NCBI GenBank assembly: GCA_964412555.1
Contig: CAYPPG010000009.1
Location: 62,001 to 126,000 of the forward strand
Length of the DNA stretch: 64,000 nt
DNA from: CAYPPG01 sp964412555
Lineage (GTDB): Bacteria; Hinthialibacterota; Hinthialibacteria; Hinthialibacterales; Hinthialibacteraceae
Reading direction: 5' to 3'
Shown: positions 1 through 8,694 of the stretch, one piece after another
Layout: each line of letters opens with the position of its first letter
Numbering within the stretch: position 1 is the first letter of the stretch
Made by a program: the position numbers and the translations under genes
Notes under the pieces: generated by a model
Databases searched by the model: none
What the model was told of the DNA's origin: nothing
The model's input: the letters and a program-made list of their open reading frames with translations, nothing else

Positions 1-246
1 CATCGTATCATGAAATGCGGTGGTTGCTGCATCCATTGCCTTTTGCATATTGGCAAAACTCGGCGCTGGGCTTTTTGCAATCTGATCTGCCTCTTCACTT
101 AGATTCCCGAGAGTCTTTTTGAGTGTATCTTGAAAACTCGGTCCTTTTTCAGCCGAGTGGTGTGAGGAAGGAGAAGCCGGTTTCTTCCCTTCTATCGCAT
201 CCGGTGAAGGAGGTGGAACTCTGAATATCGATAGATCGTCTGCCAT
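1..246 (-). CDS. fliE: FliE-like flagellar hook-basal body protein (C-terminus cut by window edge)
   Basis: The 82 visible codons start with ATG at 246-244 and stay open to the window edge. FliE sits between the MS ring and the proximal rod and is among the first rod proteins assembled. The visible part has a Pro/Ser-rich N-terminus, then SFQDTLKKTLGNLSEEADQ and a following helical stretch (FANMQKAMDAATTAF). This fits the FliE pattern of a loose N-terminus followed by amphipathic helices. The strongest argument is position: it follows flgB and flgC on the same strand, the classical flgB-flgC-fliE order. The conserved FliE C-terminus lies outside the window, so the call rests on context plus a moderate motif match. 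Confidence 0.72.
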   Translation of the reverse strand, partial: MADDLSIFRVPPPSPDAIEGKKPASPSSHHSAEKGPSFQDTLKKTLGNLSEEADQIAKSPAPSFANMQKAMDAATTAFHDTM

Positions 247-287
247 TTTTCTATTCCTTCTCAGCGAAGTTGGAGAACTAACTCCAT

Positions 288-320
288 TATACTACTTACC
301 GGCTACCTTCGATTTGCATA
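288..320 (-). repeat. Partial duplication of the flgC 3' end
   Basis: This stretch repeats, with a few mismatches and a 3-bp gap, the sequence at 360-395 that encodes the last residues and stop of flgC. Read on the minus strand it would spell MQIEGSR-stop, against MQIGGGR-stop in flgC. It lies in the 124-bp flgC-fliE gap and has no open frame of its own, so it looks like a short tandem-duplication scar. Confidence 0.55.
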
Positions 321-370
321 TAATGCAGACCAGAGGTCCGCACCACAAAAGGGAGCCATGGTACTACTTA

Positions 371-814
371 TTACCGGCCGCCTCCGATTTGCATGGCTCT
401 TTCTTCCATTTGTTTGAATGAATTAAAGGCGGTTACATTGGCTTCATACGCCCGGGATGAATCGATCATATTCACCATTTCTGTGGTGACATTGATGTTC
501 GGTTTCAACACAAGTCCATTGTCATCCGCAAAAGGATGGCCGGGATCATAAATTTTAAGAAAAGCACGTTCCGACCGGTCTTCCACGATTCGTTGTACCT
601 TGACTCCGCTTCCAATGGTTCGGTTGAGCCGCCGGCGGGCGACGGAAAGCGATTCGGAAAAACTACGTCCTGTGGCTTCAAAGATAACATCCCGTCTGCG
701 GAAAGGCGAACCTTCCGCTGTGACCATTGTATTGGCATTAGCGATGTTGTTGGAAATCGTATCCATACGGACACGTTGCGCGGTCATGCCCGAGGCGCTA
801 ATGGAAAAACTCAT
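371..814 (-). CDS. flgC: Flagellar basal-body rod protein FlgC
   Basis: A 147-residue proximal rod protein that, with FlgB, FlgF and FlgG, builds the flagellar drive shaft crossing the periplasm. The N-terminus has the axial-protein signature (SGMTAQRVRMDTISNNIANA). The C-terminus has the matching heptad helix (NVTTEMVNMIDSSRAYEAN, then a Phe-rich segment ending MQIGGGR). Length is normal for FlgC. It starts 10 bases after flgB stops, so the two are cotranscribed from the sigma-54-type site upstream of flgB. Rod proteins are exported by the flagellar type III system, and no Sec signal is present. Confidence 0.96.
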   Translation of the reverse strand: MSFSISASGMTAQRVRMDTISNNIANANTMVTAEGSPFRRRDVIFEATGRSFSESLSVARRRLNRTIGSGVKVQRIVEDRSERAFLKIYDPGHPFADDNGLVLKPNINVTTEMVNMIDSSRAYEANVTAFNSFKQMEERAMQIGGGR

Positions 815-824
815 TCTCTTCTCC

Positions 825-1250
825 TTATTGTTGTCCTGCTGTTTGAATTACAGTTCGTATTCCACGATATCGACGATTCAGCAAGTCGGTAAATTCAAGA
901 TTCCGTAAAGTATTTTGCGCCAAATCGGCCATTTCTTGATCAATATTGATATTGTTTTTATCTGCACGAAAGCGCGTTTCATCATCAATCTCGGTTCGAG
1001 GTCGAATCAGTGGAATTTCATCCGGTCCTCCAATGATAAAATGAGAGGGATGGGTGCGTCTACCGATAACTCCCTGTCCACGGAGCACTCGTTTGATCTG
1101 ATCTTCGAACGAAACCGTTGCTCTCTGGTATTTAGGAGTATCAACATTCGCGATATTATTCGCAATGGCGTGGTTTCTCTTCAACGTGCCATCGATTCCT
1201 TTTTTCAGTACATTTAATGTTGTATTGTCAAACAAATGTCCAATAATCAT
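825..1250 (-). CDS. flgB: Flagellar basal-body rod protein FlgB
   Basis: A 141-residue proximal rod subunit. It has the N-terminal rod motif (LKRNHAIANNIANVDTPKYQ), the following VSFEDQIKR segment and a C-terminal helix with NINIDQEMADLAQNTLRNLEF, all typical of FlgB. Length is usual for the family. It is the first gene of a flgB-flgC-fliE operon. A close sigma-54 promoter match sits about 40 bases upstream of the ATG, which agrees with the class II/III flagellar control known in many bacteria. Confidence 0.96.
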   Translation of the reverse strand: MIIGHLFDNTTLNVLKKGIDGTLKRNHAIANNIANVDTPKYQRATVSFEDQIKRVLRGQGVIGRRTHPSHFIIGGPDEIPLIRPRTEIDDETRFRADKNNINIDQEMADLAQNTLRNLEFTDLLNRRYRGIRTVIQTAGQQ

Positions 1251-1289
1251 TCGATTAGCCCTATCTCGCAGTTTTCTGAATTATGAATT

Positions 1290-1305
1290 AGCAAACTTTG
1301 TTCCA
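1290..1305 (-). promoter_or_regulatory. Sigma-54 (-24/-12) promoter of the flgB operon
   Basis: Read on the minus strand, the element is TGGAACAAAGTTTGCT. It has GG and GC separated by exactly 10 bases and matches the consensus TGGCACG-N4-TTGCW at all core positions except two outside the GG/GC pairs. Its -12 end lies about 40 bases upstream of the flgB ATG, a normal distance. The nearby NtrC-type activator is the natural candidate for driving it. Confidence 0.75.
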
Positions 1306-1418
1306 TATGAACTCATGCAAAAAGTGAAAAAAATCCAATTTTTTCTTGCTTGAAAGAGGTGGAAAAGGCAATAATTACCCTTCGATCTTGTATTTTTTTC
1401 CTGTTGGTGCGAAACAAA

Positions 1419-4400
1419 CTAGATTCCTGCTTTTGCCAATTCCCTCCGCGCTTGCAATATCCGTTCAATTGCGCCTATTGCTTGTTGTGCTTGAGTGATT
1501 TTGTTTTTGACATTGGTGATTGAAACCCGATCATACGCTTGCTTGGCGCGTTCGAGGTTGCTTTCGTACAATTGTGGTTTATCCTGCGCTAGTTGTTCTT
1601 CTGCTTTTGCTTCATATGCTTGTCCTAGTAAAATCAGAGCGTCAGCATATTGAATTGGATTATCGAGTGTATCTAAAGTGACATTTTTCAGCGCATCGAA
1701 CGCTTTATCATATTCACCGTTTTCATGGTATGATTTTCCAATGCGGTAATAGATGCGCCCACGCCGATTGTAATTGGGAACGTTTTGTAAATACGCTTCA
1801 TAATTAGCGGCCGCTTGTGCATAATTCCCAAGTTCATAATGAATATTGCCTACCATTCGTTGGGCTTCCGTATCGGCAGTCACTTTTACGTTATCGGTTG
1901 GTTGTGAGGAGAGATTCCCCGCGGATATTTTCGGATACCGGTTGGCGAGTTCTTCATAATAGGTCAAAGCCTGTTCCAGCATCTGCCGCCGTTCGTTGCC
2001 GCTGAAGTCGGCTGCTTGGCGGTAATAGGAATTCGCCAATTTTTTAAGGGCTTCGAAGCCAGGACCGGGCTGAATCGGAAGTCCCAGACGCCGTTTCCGT
2101 TCCACTTCCTTTTCCGTAATCGGAGGATGATCCGCCATGATTTTTCGATACCATTCTCGGGCTTTTTCATGATCCAGTCCTTTGAAATACGCATCAGCCA
2201 GTTTCATAGAGACTTGGGCATTTTCATCCACATAGCCGTTCTTCAAATAGTCTTGATAATGACGAATCGCATTATCGAAGTCATACAATCGAACATTGAC
2301 ATCTCCGAGCCGCTCGATGGCGTCCGGAAGATACTGTTGTGCCACTTCGTTCGTGCGATATTCATCGAGGGCCTCTTCCAGATATTGTTTTGCTTCCAGA
2401 TATTTATCCGCCTTATAGGCGCTTTCTCCCCGCCGAAAGATCATTTCTATTTTGAATCGTTCGTTTTTGGTATCCACATATTTGGAGATATCGCGAGAGC
2501 GAAGAGCCAGTTCGTATTGATTGACTGCATCGCTATAGTGTTGTTTTGCTTCTTCCCGCAATTCTTTCGCCTCGTTAGAATCCTCTGATCCAGTCATATT
2601 CTTGAGTTCTTCCACTTTTTTTTGTGCTTGATCAAACAGCTGATCACCATATTCTTCCAGCGCTTTCGCATAATAGTATCGGGTCAAATAAGTATAATCG
2701 TCATCCGGAAAACGTTTCACCATATTGTCAAAGCGAAGCAAGGCGTCTTCATATTTTTTGTCCAAAATAAAGTACGCGTTGTTGAGCCGAATTTCGGCGA
2801 GGTGACTAATTTCTCCTCCTTGATCTTTGGGATAGAATGGATCCAATCTCAATGCTTCCCGATAAAATTCTTTTACCTGGGAATAGTCTTCCGTTTGTTT
2901 CGCCTGCTCCCATGCTGCATTTCCCAAAAGGTAATAGACTTTCGCCATCATCGTATCGGTTAAGTTCTTCGAGGCGGAGACAAGTTCTTCGCCTGCAGCG
3001 ATAGCTTCCGGGTATTTTTTGAGAATAAAGTTGGATTCCGCCTTTTTGTATTGAATATCGTAAAGCATATCTTTGTTTACGGTGTTTTTGTCATCCAAGA
3101 TTTTATTGTAGAGTTCTGTGGCTTTTTCCAAATATTCGGTGGTGTCTTGTTTAGACCGATCTGCGGCTTCCAGCAAATCTTTTTTGTATTCGTAAACTTG
3201 CGGATACGGTTCCGCATTTTCTTCGAAATTCCGCCATTTTGTACCCGCTTCGCGACCGCGTATCAAGTATAAATCGCCCAATTGTTTCAACACCTCATGT
3301 TTTTCTTCGATGGAAACGGGAAGGGAATCCGCATTCTTGATGACTTCTTGTGCTCTCTCATAATAGGCGATAGCCTCGAGAAGATGAGGAGTTGCTTCCG
3401 CTTCTTCTCCTTCGTCTCGGTTTTTTTGGTAGAGACTATATTCAATGTCCCCTAATCCAACATTCGTTTTCACCCGGAAGCCGACTTCGTCTTCCGGTAC
3501 GATATCCAATGCTTGGTTGTAGGCTTTAATCGCTTCATTCAAAAGAGCGGTCTTTTGGTCCGTTTTTACATTTGCCCATTTCTGATAGGTGTCGCCAATT
3601 TCCACCATCGAACGGACAACATCTTCCCGATTGCTTCCAAATCGTTTTACAAAATCTTTCAATTTTTCAATTGCGATATCAAAACGCCCTAACCGGCTTT
3701 GTGCTTGAGCAATGCGTAACATCGCCGTGCGCTGATCTTCCGGAGAAGGATAAGAGAGATATCGATATTGGGGATCAACTCCCACCATCTTGGTTGCCAA
3801 ATCGTCTAAAAAATTCAAGAAGCTTTCATAGTACTGTGCCATTTTCCGATAGGGTTCTTCGCTTTTTTCCCGTTGTCCTGCTTCATCGTAGCCGGTAGCC
3901 ATTTGATAATAGGAATCACAAAGATTTTGAAAAGCTAACAACGTATTCGGATTATCCGGATATTCATTGATAAATTGTTCATAAGTCTCTGCCGCATTTT
4001 GCCATGTATTCATTTCCTTTTGGAAATTTGCGTCTTCCTGCTGTAATGTCTTAGCGCTATCGTAATATGCATTCGCTTGTTCCAGCAAACTCGAAATCGC
4101 CTCCGGACTCTTATTGCGCCACCAATAAATCGTACCGACCAGTACTATCAGCATGGTGACAATGGAAAGGCTCATAATCGTCCACATTTCAACCGGAGAT
4201 AATTGGATTCGACTTAAAATTCGTTCAATAAAATTGGGTTCGGTCTCTTCCTCCTGCTCATCTTCTTCGTCACCTTCTTCACCATCATCTCCCTCGGCTT
4301 CCTCTTCCAAACTTTCGAGTTCTTCGTCTAATTCTCCAGTCGATTCTTCTGATTCTTCTTCTACCTCTTCAATTTCTTCGGTTTCTTCATCAGTCAAATC

Positions 4401-5183
4401 TTCCAGTTCTTGTAATTCGGATTCATCCAACTCGCCCAGCTCTTCCTCATCTAAATCCACACCTTCCAGTTCTTCGAGAAGAGATTCATCTAAATCCAAA
4501 TCTTCCAAGCCGGCTTCACCGACGTCTTCTTTCTCCTCGTTTTCTTCAGAGAGTTCTTCCTCTGTAGGTTCGTCCTCTGTAGGCTCTTCAAATTGATCTT
4601 TTTCATCAACAAAAGGTTGAGTGACTGATTTTTCCCGCTCATCTTCAGTTTCTGTCTCTTCTTCCGAGAAGGGGGAACGTTCTTTTGATGGTGAAAAAGA
4701 AGATTCTTCTTTCTTTTTTTTGGAGGATGACGATGAGGAAAAGAAAGATTTCAGATCATCTTCAGAAGGAAGGTTTTCTTTTAATGTGCGGACCAAATCT
4801 TTTTTCTTTTTGAAAAGCCGTTGCCATAACGATGGTTGTTCTGAAAATCTGGATTCAACCAACAACTGCCGTGGGATATGGGATTCGGAAAATCCGGTTT
4901 CGCTGGCTCCAAGTGCTTCTGTCAGCAAGTCATCATCGACAAACGGTTCAGACGAGCGTTTTCGCCGATTTTTCCCTTTCGATAAAGAGGGAGGAACAAG
5001 GCCATCGGTGACCATTTGGTCGACGAGCATTTCCTCCATTTCCGGATCGATTGCCGCATCTCCCCCATCCCCCTCCAATCCTAACTTTTGCAGAGTATGC
5101 ACAACCGTCTCTGATCGCACTCCGAGTTCGAGTGCAAGATCAAGAGCGGTTTTTCCTTCATCAACCCCAACAGCAGGACTCAT
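1419..5183 (-). CDS. Large membrane-anchored TPR-repeat protein with acidic spacer
   Basis: A 1254-residue protein of unknown specific function. Residues about 10-60 (ALDLALELGVRSETVVHTLQ and following) resemble the small helical IF2-N-type fold. Residues about 173-326 are an extreme Glu/Asp-rich spacer. A single membrane helix lies at about 333-356 (MWTIMSLSIVTMLIVLVG then IYWW). The rest, about 360-1254, is a long series of tetratricopeptide repeats, which would face the periplasm if the basic and acidic N-terminal part stays inside. TPR arrays of this kind scaffold envelope complexes. It starts 29 bases after the sigma-54 activator gene stops and precedes flgB, so a role in flagellar or envelope assembly is an inference from context only. 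Confidence 0.8.
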   Translation of the reverse strand: MSPAVGVDEGKTALDLALELGVRSETVVHTLQKLGLEGDGGDAAIDPEMEEMLVDQMVTDGLVPPSLSKGKNRRKRSSEPFVDDDLLTEALGASETGFSESHIPRQLLVESRFSEQPSLWQRLFKKKKDLVRTLKENLPSEDDLKSFFSSSSSSKKKKEESSFSPSKERSPFSEEETETEDEREKSVTQPFVDEKDQFEEPTEDEPTEEELSEENEEKEDVGEAGLEDLDLDESLLEELEGVDLDEEELGELDESELQELEDLTDEETEEIEEVEEESEESTGELDEELESLEEEAEGDDGEEGDEEDEQEEETEPNFIERILSRIQLSPVEMWTIMSLSIVTMLIVLVGTIYWWRNKSPEAISSLLEQANAYYDSAKTLQQEDANFQKEMNTWQNAAETYEQFINEYPDNPNTLLAFQNLCDSYYQMATGYDEAGQREKSEEPYRKMAQYYESFLNFLDDLATKMVGVDPQYRYLSYPSPEDQRTAMLRIAQAQSRLGRFDIAIEKLKDFVKRFGSNREDVVRSMVEIGDTYQKWANVKTDQKTALLNEAIKAYNQALDIVPEDEVGFRVKTNVGLGDIEYSLYQKNRDEGEEAEATPHLLEAIAYYERAQEVIKNADSLPVSIEEKHEVLKQLGDLYLIRGREAGTKWRNFEENAEPYPQVYEYKKDLLEAADRSKQDTTEYLEKATELYNKILDDKNTVNKDMLYDIQYKKAESNFILKKYPEAIAAGEELVSASKNLTDTMMAKVYYLLGNAAWEQAKQTEDYSQVKEFYREALRLDPFYPKDQGGEISHLAEIRLNNAYFILDKKYEDALLRFDNMVKRFPDDDYTYLTRYYYAKALEEYGDQLFDQAQKKVEELKNMTGSEDSNEAKELREEAKQHYSDAVNQYELALRSRDISKYVDTKNERFKIEMIFRRGESAYKADKYLEAKQYLEEALDEYRTNEVAQQYLPDAIERLGDVNVRLYDFDNAIRHYQDYLKNGYVDENAQVSMKLADAYFKGLDHEKAREWYRKIMADHPPITEKEVERKRRLGLPIQPGPGFEALKKLANSYYRQAADFSGNERRQMLEQALTYYEELANRYPKISAGNLSSQPTDNVKVTADTEAQRMVGNIHYELGNYAQAAANYEAYLQNVPNYNRRGRIYYRIGKSYHENGEYDKAFDALKNVTLDTLDNPIQYADALILLGQAYEAKAEEQLAQDKPQLYESNLERAKQAYDRVSITNVKNKITQAQQAIGAIERILQARRELAKAGI

Positions 5184-5212
5184 TCTTTTCCCTCGTATTT
5201 AGGAAATTCCGG

Positions 5213-6607
5213 TTATTCGTTTACGGCAAGTTGTTTTTCGGTATTTCCTCTATTTTTATATTCATTCAACTTGTTCCGCAGGGTACGAATACTGATTCCT
5301 AAAATATCCGCGGCCCGCGTGCGGTTATTATTGGTGCTTTTTAAGGTTTCAAAGATCAATCGTCTTTCCATTTCAGCAACAGTCATGCCAACTTGAACAC
5401 CAAAAGCGGAGTCTTCTGAATTTGCTGATGTTTTTCCGATGATGTCGGGCGGAAAATGAAGAACACCGATCTCTGAATCCTGACAAAGTACAACAGCCCG
5501 TTCGATACAATTTTCCAGTTGTCGCACATTTCCAGGCCAATCGAACCGTAATAATGCTTGTTCGGCCTCTTGATCGATTCCTTTAATTTTTTTGTTCATC
5601 TCTAAATTATACTTTTCAATAAAATGGTGTACCAACTCGGGGATATCTGTTTTTCGTTCCCGTAGGGGTGGGAAAGCAATGGTGACGACATTGAGGCGGT
5701 AATATAAATCTTCACGGAAATTTCCTTTTTTGATTTCGTTTTCCAAATCCCGGTTTGTCGTGGCCATCACTCGTACATCCACTTTGACCGGTTCCCGTCC
5801 ACCGACCTTATCCACCTCTTTTTCCTGCAGGACGCGTAAAAGTTTTGCCTGTAAGCGTGGACTCATTTCACTGATTTCATCCAACAAGATCGAACCGCCG
5901 TCGGCAGAGATAAATTTTCCCTCATTGCTGCGTATGGCACCTGTAAACGATCCTTTTTCATGGCCGAACAATTCACTTTCCAGTAATTCTTCGGAAATGG
6001 CGGCGCAATTCACTTTGATAAAGCGGTTATAATTTCTTGGGCTGAGATGATGAATTGCACCGGCGATCAATTCTTTCCCCGTTCCACTTTCTCCTTGAAT
6101 CAAAACGGTGCTTTTCGTCGGAGCGACGGTTTTGATCAATTCGAAAATTTCCTGCATTTTCATGTCTTTGCCAACGATGCTGTCAATTCCGTATTTCAGC
6201 CCGATTTGTTCTTTCAGGGTATTGTTTTCTTTTTTTAGGTCAGCAATTCCCAGCGTTTTGGCAACCACAATTTTCATTTCTTCCACATCGAAAGGTTTTT
6301 TAATATAATCGGCTGCTCCCAACTTCATTGCCGCCACGGCGCTCTCCACCGTTGAATGGGCGGTGATCATGATCACTTCGATGTCTTCTGACAATTGTTT
6401 GAGTTCCGAAAGCGTTTCAATACCGTCTTTTCCCGGCATTTTGATATCGCACAACACTAAATCGGGAATATCTTCTTTCGTTTCATCGATCGCTTCCTCA
6501 CCGTTTCCGGCGGTTCGAACGTCATATCCTTCCCCTCGGAGCACCCTGCTAAGCAGATTGCGTATTCCGATCTCATCATCCACGATCAAAATTTTTTTCT
6601 GAGCCAT
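5213..6607 (-). CDS. NtrC-family sigma-54 response regulator, likely flagellar (FlgR/FleR-like)
   Basis: 464 residues in the classical three-domain order. The receiver domain has phospho-acceptor Asp54 (LVLCDIKMPG) and acidic D10-D11. The AAA+ domain has Walker A GESGTGKE, a sigma-54 contact loop GSFTGA (Ser in place of the usual Ala) and the GNVRQLEN motif. A Fis-type HTH closes the protein (NRTRAADILGISIRTLRNKL). It activates sigma-54 holoenzyme when phosphorylated. The kinase gene is 13 bases upstream, and a sigma-54 site stands before flgB downstream. Together these suggest the FlgS/FlgR type of flagellar control; the exact target set is inferred. Confidence 0.93.
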   Translation of the reverse strand: MAQKKILIVDDEIGIRNLLSRVLRGEGYDVRTAGNGEEAIDETKEDIPDLVLCDIKMPGKDGIETLSELKQLSEDIEVIMITAHSTVESAVAAMKLGAADYIKKPFDVEEMKIVVAKTLGIADLKKENNTLKEQIGLKYGIDSIVGKDMKMQEIFELIKTVAPTKSTVLIQGESGTGKELIAGAIHHLSPRNYNRFIKVNCAAISEELLESELFGHEKGSFTGAIRSNEGKFISADGGSILLDEISEMSPRLQAKLLRVLQEKEVDKVGGREPVKVDVRVMATTNRDLENEIKKGNFREDLYYRLNVVTIAFPPLRERKTDIPELVHHFIEKYNLEMNKKIKGIDQEAEQALLRFDWPGNVRQLENCIERAVVLCQDSEIGVLHFPPDIIGKTSANSEDSAFGVQVGMTVAEMERRLIFETLKSTNNNRTRAADILGISIRTLRNKLNEYKNRGNTEKQLAVNE

Positions 6608-6620
6608 TTCTTATCCCCTC

Positions 6621-7847
6621 TCAATCCTGTTCAAATTCATCCGCAAGTGGTAGAAAAATCCAAAATTGCGCTCCCTCGCCGGGTGTACTGTCAACCCGTA
6701 AAAAACCTCCGTGTTCCTCTACAATCCGATTCGAGAGAGACAATCCCAATCCGGTGCCGGAGTCTTTTGTCGTGAAAAAAGGATCAAACAATCGATCCAG
6801 AACATGATCAGAGATTCCAGGGCCATTATCTTTCACAACAGCGACAGCGTAGGGTTTGGATTCTTCATTTTCATTCAAACGTTCCGTACGGCGATAGAAT
6901 CGAATTTCGATGCGCCCATTCTCGTTCATTGCTTCTGCGGCGTTGATTAAAAGATTGATAAACACTTGTTTTATTCGATCCCGATCTACCGAAACCGGAG
7001 AGCCTTCCACATCATCGGTCATATCCACTTGTATATTCCTATCCGCAAATCGATCCGCAAGAAACAACACGACGGAAGCCACAATTTCGGACAAATGAGC
7101 CAATTCCAATTCGGGGGAGATGGGTTTCGCCATGTTCAACAAATCATCCGTCAAGCGCGTAAGACGATCGATTTCCCGTATGAGATTCTCGGAAAATTCC
7201 TGGATAAATTCCGTGTCATCTTTATTGGCTGGAAGGATTTGCAGATACCCGCGGATAGTGGTCAGAGGATTTCGCATCTCGTGAGCCACGCCGGCCGCCA
7301 ATTCTCCCAATGCAGTCAAACGGTCGGACCGTCGGGCTTTTTCTTCCAGAAGCCGTTCCAAACTCAAATCCGCCAGAAGACACGTTGTGCCGATTTCGCT
7401 GCCATGGCGGTCCAATAGAGGGGAATACCGTCCCCGTAAAAAAACCGAATCTCCGTCCTCGCGCTTAAAAGTGATTTCGTACTTTTTTTCGGAAGAACGA
7501 TGGCATTGAAAATCAGAAAAGGAAGCCGCGCAAGGAGCCACGGCGGATTGAAAATTTTTGCCGGTCACTTCTTGTTCTTGGACGGAAAAAATCCGTTCAG
7601 CCGTTCGATTGAAGGTAAGAATGTTTCCTTCTTGATCCACGGTGATGAGCGCATCCGTCAGAGAATTATAAATATTGTAAGGATCGATTTCCCGAAAGCG
7701 ACGTTCGAGCCGTTCAAAGGCTTTTCTCAGTTTTTCTGTATTCTCATTATAAAGGGCATAGAGTTCCTCCAATGCTTTCGGATCTGTCGAAGCATTTTGT
7801 GTAAGTGTTGGATCGAAAGAAGAGACGTTGTTTTTTGAAATACTCAT
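6621..7847 (-). CDS. PAS-containing NtrB-type sensor histidine kinase
   Basis: 408 residues with no membrane segment. A short helical N-terminus is followed by a PAS domain (about 60-160), the HisKA helix with phospho-acceptor His189 in GVAHEMRNPLTTIRGYLQ, and a HATPase domain with N, G1 (VVKDNGPGIS) and G2 (GTGLGLSLSN) boxes. This matches cytoplasmic NtrB/FlgS kinases that pair with NtrC-type regulators. Its start overlaps the FlgN-like gene by 4 bases, and the cognate regulator follows 13 bases on. The signal it senses is unknown; in flagellar systems such kinases often read export-apparatus completion. Confidence 0.93.
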   Translation of the reverse strand: MSISKNNVSSFDPTLTQNASTDPKALEELYALYNENTEKLRKAFERLERRFREIDPYNIYNSLTDALITVDQEGNILTFNRTAERIFSVQEQEVTGKNFQSAVAPCAASFSDFQCHRSSEKKYEITFKREDGDSVFLRGRYSPLLDRHGSEIGTTCLLADLSLERLLEEKARRSDRLTALGELAAGVAHEMRNPLTTIRGYLQILPANKDDTEFIQEFSENLIREIDRLTRLTDDLLNMAKPISPELELAHLSEIVASVVLFLADRFADRNIQVDMTDDVEGSPVSVDRDRIKQVFINLLINAAEAMNENGRIEIRFYRRTERLNENEESKPYAVAVVKDNGPGISDHVLDRLFDPFFTTKDSGTGLGLSLSNRIVEEHGGFLRVDSTPGEGAQFWIFLPLADEFEQD

Positions 7848-8302
7848 CGTTTTTTATCAATAAAGCGGGGAGGCCCCGTTTCAAAATTTAAATAGGATCG
7901 ATTGACTTGTTTCCCTTTATTCAGATTGTGTATTTTTTCGTGGATTTGATTTCCACATTTTTTCATGCCGTTGGCAATGATTCCTTCCAAATTATAGATT
8001 TCTTCGATTAAATTCAGCAGAGAATTTTTTCGAGCGGCAACGACTTCACGTTGCGTTTGAGAATAATTTTGGTATTCTTGCTCCCATTCCGCTTTAATTT
8101 CGAGGTGTTCTTGTTCCAGTTGTTTGATCGAATTCAAGACTTCCATTTTCCGATTCATTAAATCGGCTACATGATCTACATCCGGTTTCGCGGCTGACAG
8201 CGCTTCTTGTTGTTGCAACGAGAGATCCTGGAGGAGGTTATACAAATCGTATTCGCGTTGCAGCGCTTCTTCCATCTGTTTGAGTATTTTTTCCTGGCCC
8301 AT
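7844..8302 (-). CDS. flgN: FlgN-like flagellar export chaperone (coiled-coil protein)
   Basis: 152 residues, almost entirely helical and heptad-rich: LYNLLQDLSLQQQEALSAA, then LMNRKMEVLNSIKQLEQEH, and a basic C-terminus. FlgN-family chaperones have this length, a helical hairpin and low sequence conservation; they escort hook-associated proteins FlgK and FlgL. The gene heads the operon that continues with the sensor kinase (4-base overlap), the sigma-54 regulator and the TPR protein, upstream of flgB. A generic coiled-coil protein cannot be excluded, so the symbol rests on length, coiled-coil pattern and neighbourhood. Confidence 0.6.
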   Translation of the reverse strand: MGQEKILKQMEEALQREYDLYNLLQDLSLQQQEALSAAKPDVDHVADLMNRKMEVLNSIKQLEQEHLEIKAEWEQEYQNYSQTQREVVAARKNSLLNLIEEIYNLEGIIANGMKKCGNQIHEKIHNLNKGKQVNRSYLNFETGPPRFIDKKR

Positions 8303-8694
8303 TTAAATTCTCATTTAATTAATAAAATAAATACAGCCGCTCACAAAGGTTTGGCCGATATTGTTCTTTGGTAAGTGGGGAATTATGGTTACTGTATTGT
8401 AATGGATATTATTTTTCGAAAAGTTCATGTTTTGCCCCTCAACAGATTTCAATCTACTAAAAGTATTTGATGCGGGCAAGGATGCCCGCGCTCCGACAAC
8501 ATTGTGTTCGTATCGATTCAATACCTTGGCTAGAATAAAAATTAAATCAATTGGTATATCTCTTGAAATCAGTATAGGTTATCAGATGATTCAAGTCAAG
8601 GAAAAATTTTCCTCTTTTGAGGAGAGTATATTCAATTTTCACAAAAAATGAATAGAAAATAGGGTAAGTGAACAGGAATAGGCAAAATTTTCCG
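8303..8694. other. Intergenic region without a supported gene
   Basis: About 390 bases between the FlgN-like gene and the end of the Maf/CgeB-like gene. The only structure I see is the 18-base GC-rich dyad at 8472-8489. The short open frames here have no recognisable content or ribosome-binding site. Confidence 0.6.
8472..8489. repeat. GC-rich REP-like dyad (GCGGGCA-N4-TGCCCGC)
   Basis: A perfect 7-base inverted repeat around AGGA, set in AT-rich intergenic DNA. The GGGCA...TGCCC core recurs at 49603, 50674 and about 50762, which suggests a dispersed intergenic palindrome family. No T-run follows on either side, so a terminator is unlikely. Confidence 0.6.

Noticed and set aside
4153..4596. 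Plus-strand Ser-rich open frame
   Set aside because: It is the complement of the Glu/Asp-rich spacer of the TPR gene (GAA/GAG codons read as TTC/CTC or shifted to TCT/TCC).
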